Source of the DNA: Asanoa iriomotensis
GTDB taxonomy: Bacteria; Actinomycetota; Actinomycetes; Mycobacteriales; Micromonosporaceae
Length of the DNA stretch: 64,000 nt
Reading direction: 5' to 3'
Assembly (NCBI RefSeq): GCF_016862515.1
Contig: NZ_BONC01000041.1
Location: 1 to 64,000, forward strand
A model generated the notes under the pieces. That model ran no database searches, was not told the DNA's origin, and saw only the letters and a program-made list of their open reading frames with translations. A program made the translations under genes and the position numbers. Below, one piece after another: positions 1 through 9,695 of the stretch. How positions within the stretch are numbered: position 1 is the first letter of the stretch; the number at the start of each line of letters is the position of its first letter.

Positions 1-19
1 GGGTGACAAACGCAGCGTG

Positions 20-40
20 GCCCGGGCGGCTTGCCCGGGC
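20..40 (-). terminator. hairpin after the WXG100 genes
   Basis: Two 8-bp arms (GCCCGGGC) separated by 5 bases lie just downstream of the stop of the minus-strand WXG100 gene. There is no T-tract, so it is at best a hairpin-only terminator. The arm is itself palindromic and GC-rich, so chance is possible. Confidence 0.3.
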
Positions 41-65
41 CGTGCCCGCGGATGATGGTGGGGCG

Positions 66-347
66 TTAGCCCCAGACCTTCGCGTTGTTCATTTCCGTGG
101 TGATGTAGTTCTGGTTGGCGAGGCCAACCGCGGCGCCGATCTCGTGGAGGATGGCGTTGATGTCGGCGACCGCGGCGTCCCACTGGGCCTGGTAGGCCTG
201 GTAGGCCTCGCGGTCGGAGCCGTTCCACTGCATCTGCTGCAGCTGCGAGCGAAGGCTGTCGAGGCGGCCGTCGATGGTCTTGGAGATCGACTGCATCTGC
301 GACTGCGCGTTCTCGAGCGCGGCGTAGTTGACTTGGATCTGCGACAT
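66..347 (-). CDS. WXG100 family type VII secretion substrate with YxxxE signal
   Basis: This 93-residue all-helical protein is an EsxB/CFP-10-like substrate of the ESX secretion system. The turn motif W41-N-G43 lies between two predicted helices, and the C-terminus carries Y81-x-x-x-E85, the general type VII secretion signal (YxxxD/E). Length fits the family (about 100 residues). It is the last gene of a minus-strand run with a second WXG100 gene 23 bases upstream and eccC before that. In characterised systems such pairs form a heterodimer, and the signal-bearing partner is recognised by EccC. A GAAGGA ribosome site lies about 10 bases before the ATG. Confidence 0.9.
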   Translation of the reverse strand: MSQIQVNYAALENAQSQMQSISKTIDGRLDSLRSQLQQMQWNGSDREAYQAYQAQWDAAVADINAILHEIGAAVGLANQNYITTEMNNAKVWG

Positions 348-370
348 GGTCTCGGAATCCTTCGCTCAGA

Positions 371-685
371 TCACGGGTTCAGGGCCGAGTTGAACTTATT
401 GATCATCTCGTTTTGCTGCTCGTCGTTGACCTGGTGGGTGGTGCCACCCTGGTCGAGCAGTTCCGAGATGTTGTCCAACGCGGTCAGCAGCTTGCTGACA
501 TCACCATTCCAGCGGACCATCAGATTTTGGAAGCCGGCGGAAGCCTGGCCCTGCCATGCGACAGCCAGATCGTCCAACACGCCCCAAAGCCGCTTGAGAT
601 CACCGTCGACATCAGACCTTGTCGACCGCACATCCCCCGCAGCCTTGTGGAGCGTCGCGGCATCAACCAGGAACGGCTGACCCAT
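371..685 (-). CDS. WXG100 family protein, partner of the neighbouring Esx protein
   Basis: This 104-residue helical protein has a central W44-Q-G46 turn and lacks a C-terminal YxxxD/E signal, so it resembles the EsxA/ESAT-6-type partner and presumably pairs with the downstream WXG100 protein. Start choice: the run GAGGGG lies 8 bases before the ATG at 685. An in-frame GTG at 694 would leave no spacing from that site, so the ATG is preferred; the GTG would add three residues. It follows eccC on the same strand with an 82-base gap, so it may belong to the eccC transcript. Confidence 0.88.
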   Translation of the reverse strand: MGQPFLVDAATLHKAAGDVRSTRSDVDGDLKRLWGVLDDLAVAWQGQASAGFQNLMVRWNGDVSKLLTALDNISELLDQGGTTHQVNDEQQNEMINKFNSALNP

Positions 686-767
686 AACACTCACCCCTCG
701 CTTGATTCGTGCGACACGTCCGGACTCACCGTAACGGACGGCACCACCGCGGCGCAGCCCCGGATCG

Positions 768-3700
768 TCACGGCTCTATCCAGGCCGTCTGGACCAATTG
801 CTGCCCGTCCTGCCGGCGGACGAGCGTGCCCCGGCCCGCCGGTTGTGGACTGGGTTTGAGGGAGCCGACGAGCGCGCCCTCCTCCGGCTTGCCGGACATC
901 AGAAAAACGGGTGTGTCGAGCTCGCGCATCCGCTGGATGACCTGCTCGTAAAGGGCGCGCGCGGCGCCGCCCACCCGGCGCGTCAGAATCAGATGCAGGC
1001 CGATGTCGCTCGCCTGTGGCAACAACTCGAGCAGTGCCGACAATGGATTGTTGCCCGCCGTGGCGACCAGGTCGTAATCGTCGACGATCACGAACAGCTC
1101 CGGGCCGTGCCACCAGCTGCGGCTGCGCAACTGTTCCGGCGTGATGTCGGGGCCCGGCAACCGCTGCTTCATCGAGTCGCGCAGGAAGCCCACCATCTCA
1201 CCGACCACCGTGGCCGATGGCGCGTAGCCCAGCAGGTGATCGCCGGAAACCGCGTCGAGCAGGCCACGGCGGTAGTCGATGATGACGAGCCGCGCCTCCT
1301 GCGGTGTGTAGCGATCCACAATGGATCGGGCGATCAATCGCATCAGGTTGGTCTTGCCCGACTCGACGTCGCCGAAGACCAGCAGGTGCGGGTCGACCGA
1401 GAAGTCGATGCGCACCGGCGACAGGTGGGACTCGTTGAGTCCGATCGCGACACCGGGCCCGTCGGTGCCCGCGATCTTCGTCAGCTCGTCGACCGGCAGG
1501 CGCCGCGGCAGCAGGCGGACCTTGGGCGCCGGTGGGTGCGCCCACGACTCGGTGACCGCGGCGACCATCCCGGCCGTCCCGTCGACCAGCGAGTCCGCGT
1601 CGCCCAGACCGTCGACTCGGGGCAATGCACTCAGGTAGTGCAACTTGTCGCGGGTGAGGCCGCGGCCCGGCTGGCCGGGCGGCACGTTCGTCGCGGCGCG
1701 GCGGTCGATCTCGGACTCCGCGGGGTCGCCGAGGCGCAGCTCCAGCCGGGTGCCGAGCAGGTCGCGGACGTTCATCCGCAGCTCGGCCCACCGGTTGACC
1801 GTGATCATCACGTGGATGCCGTAGCCGAGGCCGCGGGCCGCGAGCCGGGTGATCCGCGTTTCCAGCTCTTCGAAGTCTTCCCGCAGAATGCCCCACCCGT
1901 CGACCACCAGGAACAGGTCGCCGAACGGATCCTCGGGGAAGCGGCCGGTGGCGCGCATGCGGCGGTACGCGGAGATCGACTCGATGCCGCGCTCGGTGAA
2001 CCGTTGCTCGCGCTCGTCGAGCAGCGCCGTCGCCTCGCCGATCGACCGCCGCACCGCCTCCACGTCGCGCCGGGCCGCCACCCCGGACACGTGTGGCAGC
2101 CCGGCCAGGCCGCGCAGCGTGCCGCCGCCGAAGTCGAGGCACATGAACGCCACCTCGCGCGGCGTGTGGGTCAGCGCAAGCGACGAGATCAACGTGCGGA
2201 GCAGCGTGCTCTTGCCCGACCGCGGACCGCCCGCGATCACCGTGTTGCCAGCGGCGCCGGAGAGGTCGACGACCAGCGGGTCGCGGCGCTGGTCGAACGG
2301 CCGGTCGACCACGCCGACCGGCACCGCCAGGCGCCCGATGCCCGGCCAGCCGGGCGACTGCAACCCGCGGTCGGGGTCGCGCTGGAGTTGCGGCAACAGC
2401 GCGTCGAGCGGCACCGGCTTGTCGAGCGGCGGCAACCACACCTGGTGCGCCGGCGGGCCCTGGCCGCGCAACCGGCCGGTGACCACGTCGAGCATCGTCA
2501 CCTGGCGCGCCGGCTCGGGACCGGTGGACTCGGCCTCGACCGGCTCGGGCGGCGCGGCGGGCATCTTCGGCAGCGGCACCGCGGCCATCGTGAACGGCAC
2601 GACCTGGCCCTGCACCCGCGCCTTGGCCGCCGAGGTCGCGGCGCTGGCCTGCCGGTAGGCGCCGGACACGTAGGCACCGCGGAACCGCAGCATGGTCGCG
2701 GTGTCGATCTTCAGGTAGCCGTGGCCCGGCGCGTTGGGCAGCTCGTAGGCGTCGGGCACCCCGAGCACGATGCGGCTCTCGACGGCGGAGAACGTGCGCA
2801 GGCCGATCCGGTAGGACAGGTGGGTGTCGAGCCCGCGCAGCCGTCCTTCCTCGAGTCGCTGCGAGGCCAGCAGCAGGTGGATGCCGAGCGACCGGCCCAG
2901 CCGGCCGATCTGCAGGAACAGCTCGATGAAGTCGGGTTTGGCGGCGAGCAGCTCGCTGAACTCGTCACAGATGATCAGCAGGCTGGGCAACGGCTGGAGG
3001 TTCTCGCCGCCGGCGCGGGCACGCTCGTACTCGTGCCGTGAAACGTAGTTGCCCGACGCCCGCAACAGCTCCTGCCGCCGCTGCAGCTCGCCGGCGATCG
3101 CGTCGTGCATGCGGTCGACCAGCGGCAACTCGTCGGCGAGGTTGGTGATCACGGCGCTGGTGTGTGGCAACGCGTCGAGCGACGCGAACGTCGCGCCGCC
3201 CTTGAAGTCGACGAGCACGAAGTTGAGCTCTTCGGACGAGTGGGTGATCGCCAGCGCGGCGACGATCGTGCGCAACAGCTCGCTCTTGCCGGAACCGGTC
3301 GCGCCGATGATGAGACCGTGCGGGCCCATGCCCTCGAGCGCCGACTCCTTGAGGTCGAGCTCGACGACCGCGCCGTCGGGGCCGAGGCCGAGCGGGATGC
3401 GCAACGTCTCGCGCACCGGGCGGGGCCGCCAGTTGCGGCGCGGGTCGACCGCCGCGGCGTCGCCGACGCCGACCAGCTCCGGCAGCTCAGGGCTGCGGGA
3501 CAGCGGCTCCTCGCTGGTGGTCTGGTGTGACAGCCGGTATGGCGCGAGCTGGCGGGCCAGCGACTCCGCGACGGTCGCCGCCAACGTGTCGGCCCGGCCG
3601 AGCGAGGTGCTGCGGTTGCCCTGATTGACCTCGATCCGGTCGCCGTTGACAGTCAACGCGAGCAGCCAGCGGCCCGCCTCGCGCGGCACCACCCCGGACA

Positions 3701-4727
3701 GGTCGAGCACCGTCGTGCCGAGCAGGCCCGGCCCGGTGAGCTGGGCGGCGGCCGGTGCCTCACCACCGTCGAGGATCACCACCACGTGCGCCTCGGTGGT
3801 CAACGCCTTGGCCGACGGGTTGAACCGCCCGCGGCTGCTCAGCTCCTCGTCGAGCGCGTCTTCGAGCGCGGTCATCGAGTCGAAGACCAGCCTGACCGGG
3901 CCGGCACCGTCGACCTTGCGGTCGACCTGGACGTGCGGCAACCACTTGAGCCAGTCCCAGTCGGCCACCCGCTCGGGCGCGGCGACCAGGGCGATGCGGA
4001 CGTCTTCCGGCGAATGGAAGGTGGCGAGCTGGCCGATCGCGGCGCGGGCCACGTCGAGCACCCGTGCGCGGTCGCCGCGCAACGAGATGCGGCCGAACGC
4101 CCGCACGGACAGCGCGATGGGCAGGTCGGGCACGGCGCGGAAGGTGTTCATGAAGCGGCGCAACGCGATCGCCGACATCGGCTCGAGGTCTTCGACCGGC
4201 TTGGTCTCGGGCGGCGTGACGTTGACCGCGAGCTGCTGTGGACCGACCGCGATGCGGATCTGCCCGAAATCCTCGTCGGTCGAGCGGCGCTCCCACATCC
4301 GCCGCGAGGCGGCCAGTGACCACAGCGCGTCGGGCGCCGGGTGCACCCACATCGCCGCGGCGCGTTGCTGGTCGGCCGCGCGGCGTACCCGTTTGCGGAT
4401 CTGGGCCAGATAGCGCATGTAGTCGCGGCGTTCCGCGTCGAGCTCGGCCTTCTTGTTGCCGCCGCCACCCATGGTGCCGATCGCCATGCCCAGCATGGAC
4501 ACGCCGAACAGACCACCGGCGATCCAGGTCACCGCACCGCCGCCGCGGCCCGCGTAGAGAAAGGCCATCGCGCCCACGCCGCAGACCATCGGGAGCACCA
4601 TCAACAGCTGGCCGATCCCCCGCGGCAACTGTTCCGGCAGCTCAGGGGGCGACTCGACCAGCAGCTCACCGCGCGGCATGGCGGGGCCAGGCCGGCGCGG
4701 CGGCCGACGGAACAGGACGGTACTCAC
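768..4727 (-). CDS. eccC: EccC, FtsK/SpoIIIE-type ATPase of the ESX type VII secretion system
   Basis: This 1319-residue membrane ATPase is the motor of the type VII secretion complex. Two hydrophobic segments lie near residues 38-75, followed by three FtsK/SpoIIIE ATPase domains. Their P-loops are GATGSGKS near residue 474, GGPRSGKS near 832 and GDVESGKT near 1117. It corresponds to a fusion of the separate EccCa and EccCb found in some ESX loci. In known systems the last domain binds the signal of the Esx substrate. The GTG start is supported by GGAGGAAAGG just upstream. It is divergent from eccD, and the two WXG100 genes follow it. Confidence 0.97.
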   Translation of the reverse strand: MSTVLFRRPPRRPGPAMPRGELLVESPPELPEQLPRGIGQLLMVLPMVCGVGAMAFLYAGRGGGAVTWIAGGLFGVSMLGMAIGTMGGGGNKKAELDAERRDYMRYLAQIRKRVRRAADQQRAAAMWVHPAPDALWSLAASRRMWERRSTDEDFGQIRIAVGPQQLAVNVTPPETKPVEDLEPMSAIALRRFMNTFRAVPDLPIALSVRAFGRISLRGDRARVLDVARAAIGQLATFHSPEDVRIALVAAPERVADWDWLKWLPHVQVDRKVDGAGPVRLVFDSMTALEDALDEELSSRGRFNPSAKALTTEAHVVVILDGGEAPAAAQLTGPGLLGTTVLDLSGVVPREAGRWLLALTVNGDRIEVNQGNRSTSLGRADTLAATVAESLARQLAPYRLSHQTTSEEPLSRSPELPELVGVGDAAAVDPRRNWRPRPVRETLRIPLGLGPDGAVVELDLKESALEGMGPHGLIIGATGSGKSELLRTIVAALAITHSSEELNFVLVDFKGGATFASLDALPHTSAVITNLADELPLVDRMHDAIAGELQRRQELLRASGNYVSRHEYERARAGGENLQPLPSLLIICDEFSELLAAKPDFIELFLQIGRLGRSLGIHLLLASQRLEEGRLRGLDTHLSYRIGLRTFSAVESRIVLGVPDAYELPNAPGHGYLKIDTATMLRFRGAYVSGAYRQASAATSAAKARVQGQVVPFTMAAVPLPKMPAAPPEPVEAESTGPEPARQVTMLDVVTGRLRGQGPPAHQVWLPPLDKPVPLDALLPQLQRDPDRGLQSPGWPGIGRLAVPVGVVDRPFDQRRDPLVVDLSGAAGNTVIAGGPRSGKSTLLRTLISSLALTHTPREVAFMCLDFGGGTLRGLAGLPHVSGVAARRDVEAVRRSIGEATALLDEREQRFTERGIESISAYRRMRATGRFPEDPFGDLFLVVDGWGILREDFEELETRITRLAARGLGYGIHVMITVNRWAELRMNVRDLLGTRLELRLGDPAESEIDRRAATNVPPGQPGRGLTRDKLHYLSALPRVDGLGDADSLVDGTAGMVAAVTESWAHPPAPKVRLLPRRLPVDELTKIAGTDGPGVAIGLNESHLSPVRIDFSVDPHLLVFGDVESGKTNLMRLIARSIVDRYTPQEARLVIIDYRRGLLDAVSGDHLLGYAPSATVVGEMVGFLRDSMKQRLPGPDITPEQLRSRSWWHGPELFVIVDDYDLVATAGNNPLSALLELLPQASDIGLHLILTRRVGGAARALYEQVIQRMRELDTPVFLMSGKPEEGALVGSLKPSPQPAGRGTLVRRQDGQQLVQTAWIEP

Positions 4728-4845
4728 GCCTTTCCTCCCCAGGGCGGCGGGTGGTCACCGGACCGTGGCCATCGTAGGTACTCTGCCCGAAGCGGTGGCG
4801 CCCGCGATACGCCCGGGTGCGGCCTGTGGACAAGAAGGAGAGACC
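4728..4845. promoter_or_regulatory. divergent eccC/eccD promoter region
   Basis: This 118-base gap must hold promoters for eccC (minus) and eccD (plus). On the minus strand CCTACGAT (plus coordinates 4771-4778) contains TACGAT, a TANNNT-type -10 element, about 45 bases before the eccC GTG. The same octamer occurs before eccE. No convincing -35 was seen. AAGGAG lies 5 bases before the eccD GTG. Confidence 0.35.
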
Positions 4846-6243
4846 GTGGCGGGCGCGACGACAGCGGGATCGAGCCGCGTGACGATCGTCGCGCCGAAGA
4901 CCCGGGTCGACCTGGCTCTACCGTCCGATGTGCCGCTCGCCGACGTGCTGCCGACGCTGCTGAGGTTCGCCGGTGACCGCCTCGCCGACGAGCCTGACGG
5001 CCGCTACGGCTGGTCGCTGGCCCGCCTGGCCGGCCCGGCGCTCGACATCGCGCAGTCGCCGGCCCAACTGGAGATCCGCGACGGTGAGCTGCTCTATCTT
5101 CGCCCGCGGGGCGGTGAGCAGCCGGAGCCCGTTTTCGACGACGTGGTCGACGCGATCGCGACCGCGACCCGGATGCGGCCCGGCCGCTGGTCCGCGACGA
5201 CCACCAAGGTCTTCGGGCTCGGCCTGGGCGCGGCCGCGCTGGTCGGCGGTGCCGTCGCCCTCGCGCTGACCGGCCCGCCGCGCGGTGTGGCGCCCGCGAT
5301 CGCCCTCGTACTCGGCCTGCTCCTGCTCGCAACAGCCGCCGTCGCGGCGCGCGGCTTCGGTGACCACCGCAACGGGCTGCTGATCGCTTTGGTGTCCATG
5401 GTGTACGCCGCCGTCGGTGGCCTGACCCTGTTCGCCGGCGACCGCGGCCTCGGCGATCTCGCCGCCCCTGACCTGCTGGTCTGCGCCGCCGCCGTCGTGT
5501 TCGTCTCCGCCGTCGCGGGCAGCGCCGCCGTCGCCGCCTACGGTCAGGTGTTCCTGGCGACCACCGCCGGTGCCGTCGCACTCGGCGCGGCCGCCGCGGT
5601 CTGCATGATCTTCGGCGCGACCCCGGCCGGCGCCGCCTCGGTCGTGCTCGCGCTGGCCCTGGTCGTCGTGCCGGCGATGCCGATGATGTCCTACCGGATG
5701 GCTGGGCTGCCGGTGCCGACCGTGCCGTCCGGCACCGAGGACCTGCGCTCCGACACCGAGACCGTCGACGGTGCGCGGGTGCTGCGCCTCGCCGAGCGCG
5801 CCGACGACCTGCTCGCCGGGATGTTGGGTGCGGTCGCCCTGATCGCGGCGGGATCCGCGATCGCGCTGGTCACAACCGGAGGGACCGCCGGGTACGTGCT
5901 GTGCGCGGCACTCGGGCTGCTGCTGTTCATGCGGGCGCGCTGGTTCATCTCGACTGCGCAACGATTGCCGTTGCTGGTCGCGGGCGTGGTCGCCCTGGCC
6001 TCGATCGGCGTCGGCGGTTTCCTGGCCACGAGCATGCTCGGCCGGCTGGCGTTCATCGTGGCCGGGCTGCTGGTGGTGGCCGCGGTCAGCGTCGGCTCGG
6101 CCCTCGGTGCTGGCCGGCGCCGCTCGCCGGTGCTCGGCCGCACCGTCGACCTCCTGGAGATCCTGCTGATCCTCGGCATCCTGCCGCTGGTGGTCTGGGT
6201 CAGCGGCCTGTACGGCTGGATCCGCGCCATCCGCGAAAGCTAA
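4846..6243 (+). CDS. eccD: EccD, membrane channel subunit of the ESX type VII secretion system
   Basis: This 465-residue integral membrane protein begins with a soluble ubiquitin-like domain (about residues 1-100) and continues with roughly 11 hydrophobic helices, the EccD architecture. In solved ESX complexes EccD dimers form the bulk of the membrane pore. The GTG start at 4846 follows AAGGAG. The frame stays open further upstream to an ATG at 4678, but that extension would run into eccC on the other strand and adds no EccD-like sequence. The stop TAA overlaps the stop of the converging downstream gene. Confidence 0.95.
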   Translation: MAGATTAGSSRVTIVAPKTRVDLALPSDVPLADVLPTLLRFAGDRLADEPDGRYGWSLARLAGPALDIAQSPAQLEIRDGELLYLRPRGGEQPEPVFDDVVDAIATATRMRPGRWSATTTKVFGLGLGAAALVGGAVALALTGPPRGVAPAIALVLGLLLLATAAVAARGFGDHRNGLLIALVSMVYAAVGGLTLFAGDRGLGDLAAPDLLVCAAAVVFVSAVAGSAAVAAYGQVFLATTAGAVALGAAAAVCMIFGATPAGAASVVLALALVVVPAMPMMSYRMAGLPVPTVPSGTEDLRSDTETVDGARVLRLAERADDLLAGMLGAVALIAAGSAIALVTTGGTAGYVLCAALGLLLFMRARWFISTAQRLPLLVAGVVALASIGVGGFLATSMLGRLAFIVAGLLVVAAVSVGSALGAGRRRSPVLGRTVDLLEILLILGILPLVVWVSGLYGWIRAIRES

Positions 6244-6908
6244 AGCCGGCCCGGCGGGCCGAACATCTGTTGCTCGATTTCGGTTGCCGAGATCCAGGCC
6301 AGGCGGCATTGGCCGTCGCTGAGCAGCGCGACCGTGTCGTCGGGCAGACTCTCCACTTCGGACGCGGCGTCGGGGTCGACGCCGAGGCGGGCCGCGACGT
6401 AGACCGCCTGTTGTGCCCACATCCGTTGCACCAGCGCGGCGTCGGCCACCGCCAGCGCGTCGGCCGCCGTGTCGGTGAGCTGCGCGGAGATGGCCAGCGT
6501 GGTCTGCCACGCCTCGCCGGGTCGCAGGTCGGCGACCCGCTGGGCCTCCATGTCGTGCACGTGCAGGACAGGCTCGCCGACCCAGGCCGCCACAGCCGGA
6601 CGGCCGCCGGTGACGACACGTACGCGATCGGGATTGCCGACCGCGACCTCACCGAGACCGTGCCAGCGGCGTTCGTCGGAGGTGCGGACGAAGACCTGGG
6701 CGCCCAGCGCGAGCGCCCGGAACACGGCGACGCGGGCCAGCCACAGGCCACCGATCAGCGCGATCCGGGTCGGCTGTGGCCGGAACATCCGCAGCAGCAC
6801 CGCGTTGCCGTCGGCGCCTCTGCCCAGCAGCAGACCCGTGTGCTCGGCCCGCATGCCGATGGCGCCCGCGGCCGCCGCGGAGATCGGCTGGGCGGTGCGG
6901 GTCACCAT
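6240..6908 (-). CDS. type VII secretion-associated protein of unknown function
   Basis: I do not recognise this 222-residue protein. It has a short Ala/Gly-rich N-terminal stretch, alternating strands and helices, a conserved-looking segment around GEAWQTTLAISAQL, and no clear membrane helix or signal peptide. It lies immediately downstream of eccE on the same strand: ATG at 6908 (or GTG at 6905, giving a GTGA overlap) overlaps the eccE stop, so translation is probably coupled. Position between eccD and eccE suggests a cytosolic or assembly role in the secretion system. It shows no resemblance that I can see to EspG or EccA. Confidence 0.8.
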   Translation of the reverse strand: MVTRTAQPISAAAAGAIGMRAEHTGLLLGRGADGNAVLLRMFRPQPTRIALIGGLWLARVAVFRALALGAQVFVRTSDERRWHGLGEVAVGNPDRVRVVTGGRPAVAAWVGEPVLHVHDMEAQRVADLRPGEAWQTTLAISAQLTDTAADALAVADAALVQRMWAQQAVYVAARLGVDPDAASEVESLPDDTVALLSDGQCRLAWISATEIEQQMFGPPGRL

Positions 6909-8011
6909 GGGCCACCGCCGGTCGGTGCGGTCGCGTACGCGGCCGGGCCTTGCCATCCGTCGAGCCGGCGCAGCCTGAGGCCGAGTTGACCGGCGCGGCC
7001 GGACAGTAGGCGAGCCACCTCCGGCAGGCGCGGCGCGGGTGCGGCCATCCGCACCACGGTCCGGGACAGCACAGGTCCGCCGGCGTCGTCGCGTCGGGCT
7101 TGGCGGGGGCGCAACTCGACCGAGAGGACCACCTGCGCGGCGGGTGCCCGCAGCAACGACGACAGTGGCGCCTCGCGCGGCGGCAGCCCCTGCACCTCGA
7201 ATGCCAGGTGGTGCAGGCCGGCGGCGTGGAAGGTGGTCCAGTCCTCCCCCGGCAGCCGGTCGTCACGCTGCGGTGCGTCGACGCCGGCGCATAGTCGCAC
7301 CGCCGCCGCCAACTGTTGCGGCCCGAGGATCTCGGTGACGATGCCGGCGCTGTTCAACGCCTTGCTGACCCGGCCGACGGCGGCGGCCACCGCGCGGTGC
7401 ACGCCGTCGACGCCGCCGCCGCGCCGGTGTGCGGCCACCGCGGCATCGGCGACGTCGAGGCGGACGGCGACCCAGTCGCGCTGCTCGATCGGCGCCGGGC
7501 CGGCGGGCAGCAGGTCGGCGGCGAGCTGTTGGTAGGAGGCGACGCTGGGCACCTGGCTGGGCAGCAGGTGGTGGGGTGCCGGGGCGGCCCAGCTGACCAC
7601 CTGGACGCCGCTGACCGGCAGGGTCGCGTCGTCGAGCAGGGCGGCGAGCCGGTCGACCGGGACCGGGACGCCGCGGGTGCCGGAGACGCCGAGCGGCGGC
7701 GCGATCGCGACCGCGGCGTAGAAGCCGCCCGCGTCGCAGCCGATGCCGACACTGGTGCCCCTGTCGTCGTACCCGTTGATCGAATGGTTTTCCAGCACCT
7801 CGCCGGTGCCGCGCCGTCGCCGCCAACGCCGGCGGGCGAGGAAGTTGTCCGTCCACCATCGACCGTCGCGGCGGGCGTAGACGACGCCGGCGACGACGAG
7901 AGCGGCTGCCGCCGCCGCGCCCAGCGCTATCGGTGCACCGCTGAACGCGGCGAGCGCGATGGCGACGATGGCGGTCTCGGCCACCACCAGGCGCCAAACA
8001 GCGGGTCGCAT
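6902..8011 (-). CDS. eccE: EccE, type VII secretion membrane subunit
   Basis: This 369-residue protein has two hydrophobic helices near the N-terminus (about residues 8-48), then an Arg-rich cytoplasmic segment and a long soluble domain with the SVGIGCDAGGFYAAVAI-type strand pattern of EccE. EccE sits at the periphery of the ESX core complex with EccB, C and D. The ATG at 8011 is preceded by GGAGGAG at ideal spacing; longer in-frame starts upstream add an Arg/Pro-rich stretch and are unlikely. It is divergent from eccB and overlaps the next minus-strand gene. Confidence 0.88.
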   Translation of the reverse strand: MRPAVWRLVVAETAIVAIALAAFSGAPIALGAAAAAALVVAGVVYARRDGRWWTDNFLARRRWRRRRGTGEVLENHSINGYDDRGTSVGIGCDAGGFYAAVAIAPPLGVSGTRGVPVPVDRLAALLDDATLPVSGVQVVSWAAPAPHHLLPSQVPSVASYQQLAADLLPAGPAPIEQRDWVAVRLDVADAAVAAHRRGGGVDGVHRAVAAAVGRVSKALNSAGIVTEILGPQQLAAAVRLCAGVDAPQRDDRLPGEDWTTFHAAGLHHLAFEVQGLPPREAPLSSLLRAPAAQVVLSVELRPRQARRDDAGGPVLSRTVVRMAAPAPRLPEVARLLSGRAGQLGLRLRRLDGWQGPAAYATAPTGGGPW

Positions 8012-8130
8012 CCGCGTTCTCCTCCCCAGGGGCACGGCGGGGACAGCGTACGACGAGTCGCCTATCGTAGGGTGGCCCCGTCGCGGACGCGGCCGTGCCC
8101 GCTCGTTCACGATGCTTGGGGAGGGTCGTC
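8012..8130. promoter_or_regulatory. divergent eccE/eccB promoter region
   Basis: This 119-base gap between divergent secretion genes carries CCTACGAT on the minus strand (plus 8064-8071), 53 bases before the eccE start. It is the same octamer as before eccC. On the plus strand the overlapping TATCGT could serve as a -10 for eccB. Ribosome sites are GGAGGAG for eccE and GGGGAGG for eccB. Confidence 0.35.
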
Positions 8131-9534
8131 ATGCGCAGCCGGCAGGAGCAGGTGCAGGCGCACCGGTTCATCACCCGGCGCATCGTGTCGGGGCTGCTCA
8201 CCGGCGAGCCGGAGACCAACGAGCTGCCGATGCGGCGGTTCGGGCTGGCGCTGTTCGGCAGCGTCATGGTGGCGGCGATCGTGTTCGCGATCATCGGCGT
8301 GATCGGCCTGGTCAATCCGGGCGGTGGCAAGCCGGCGACCGGTGAGCTGATCATCATGCGGGAGACGGGCGCGCGGTACGTGCTCGTCGACAACACGTTG
8401 CACCCGGTGCTCAACTGGAGTTCGGCGTTGCTGTTCGCGGGCAACGAGAACCCGACGATCCGGCAGATGTCGCGGGACTCGCTGGGTGCGTACGCGGTGG
8501 GTGAACCGATCGGGATCCCGGGCGCGCCCGACCCGCCGCCGGATCGCGCCGCGTTGGTGCGGTTGCCATGGAGCGTGTGCAGCACGCCGCCGCAGGGCAC
8601 CGGCGGGCCGTCGACGACGATGTTCGTCGGACGCGAGCCGGGTCGTGGTGAGGCCCTCGGCACGCGCCGGGCGTTGCTGGTGACCACACCCCCCGACGCG
8701 AGCGGGCCGGCGGCGACCTATGTGGTCTTCGACGATCGCCGCTTCCGGGTCGTCGACGAGGTCACGTTGACCGCGCTGGAGTTGGCTGCCGTCAACCCTG
8801 TCGTCGTGGGCAAGGCGTTTCTCAACGGTGTTTCCGGCGGGCCTGACCTGCGGAAACCGCGGATCGACGGCGCCGGGGACACCAGCTCGCGACGAATCGG
8901 CGGCGATCGCGGTGAGATCGGCCAGGTCTATCGGGCGGGTCAGCAGCGGTACGTGTTGACGCGCGACGGTCTCGTGACCATCGGCGACGTGTCGGCGCGG
9001 CTGTTGCTCGCCGACGACCCGCGGGAGATCGAGATCTCGGCTGCCGATGCGGCGGCGGCGCTGGTCCGCGGTGCTTCGGTGGAGCCCAAGGGCTTCCCGG
9101 CGGCGCTGCCGGAGATCCCGCCGACGCAGGCGGCGGACCCGATGCTGTGCGCGGTGCACGAGGGTGGGGTCACGCCGCGCGTGCGCCGCTATGCCGCGGT
9201 GGCGTCCGGTCTGCCGGCCGGCGCCGGGTCCGCGGGTGGTCCGGGTGCTGATGGTGTGGGTACGGCCGATCGCGTGGTCGTCGACAGTGGAAAGGGCGCG
9301 TTGGTGCGGGTTGAGCCGGCGCCTGGGGTGAAGGCCGACACGACGACCTATCTCATCACCGATCAGGGTTACAAGTTCCCGCTGCGCGACGAGGGCCAGG
9401 TCAACGCGGCGGCGGCGTTGGGTTATGGCGGTGCGGATCCGTTGCCGGTGCCGGCCAACCTGCTGGCGCTGGTGCCCAACGGGCCGGTGCTGGATCCGGG
9501 GGCGGCGCAGCGGTTCGTGCGGCCGTCTGGTTGA
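8131..9534 (+). CDS. eccB: EccB, type VII secretion membrane subunit
   Basis: This 467-residue protein starts with the typical EccB N-terminus (MRSRQEQVQAHRF), a single transmembrane helix at about residues 37-60, and a large extracytoplasmic domain with repeated beta/alpha units and the conserved Cys residues of the family (one in the LPWSVCS segment and one in the DPMLCAV segment). EccB forms the periplasm-facing part of the ESX complex. The ATG at 8131 follows GGGGAGG; an upstream in-frame ATG would overlap the promoter region and is rejected. Confidence 0.95.
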   Translation: MRSRQEQVQAHRFITRRIVSGLLTGEPETNELPMRRFGLALFGSVMVAAIVFAIIGVIGLVNPGGGKPATGELIIMRETGARYVLVDNTLHPVLNWSSALLFAGNENPTIRQMSRDSLGAYAVGEPIGIPGAPDPPPDRAALVRLPWSVCSTPPQGTGGPSTTMFVGREPGRGEALGTRRALLVTTPPDASGPAATYVVFDDRRFRVVDEVTLTALELAAVNPVVVGKAFLNGVSGGPDLRKPRIDGAGDTSSRRIGGDRGEIGQVYRAGQQRYVLTRDGLVTIGDVSARLLLADDPREIEISAADAAAALVRGASVEPKGFPAALPEIPPTQAADPMLCAVHEGGVTPRVRRYAAVASGLPAGAGSAGGPGADGVGTADRVVVDSGKGALVRVEPAPGVKADTTTYLITDQGYKFPLRDEGQVNAAAALGYGGADPLPVPANLLALVPNGPVLDPGAAQRFVRPSG

Positions 9535-9638
9535 CCGCCGTCCGGCGCTGGTGGGGCTGATCTGGCTCGCGGTGGGTGACGGGTCGAAAAGTGTCGTTGC
9601 CTTTCGCTAGTCTCGACTGTGGACGACGTGGAGTGAGC

Positions 9639-9692
9639 ATGCAACCGGCGACCCCGGCATCCGGGGCCACCCAGACAAGACTGGACATCTGA
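9639..9692 (+). CDS. possible 17-residue leader ORF before the PE/PPE-like genes
   Basis: An ATG preceded by GTGGAGTGAGC opens a 17-codon frame (MQPATPASGATQTRLDI) that ends 3 bases before the ATG of the next gene. The next gene has no good ribosome site of its own, so this small ORF could couple translation. It has no recognisable domain, and coding is unproven. Confidence 0.3.
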   Translation: MQPATPASGATQTRLDI

Positions 9693-9695
9693 TCG

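Noticed and set aside
798-3041. Long open frame on the strand opposite eccC
   Set aside because: It mirrors the codon phase of the strongly supported eccC and has no domain; high GC makes such antisense frames common.
4678-4845. Longer N-terminus for EccD
   Set aside because: It would overlap eccC on the other strand, has no ubiquitin-like sequence, and the GTG at 4846 has a good ribosome site.
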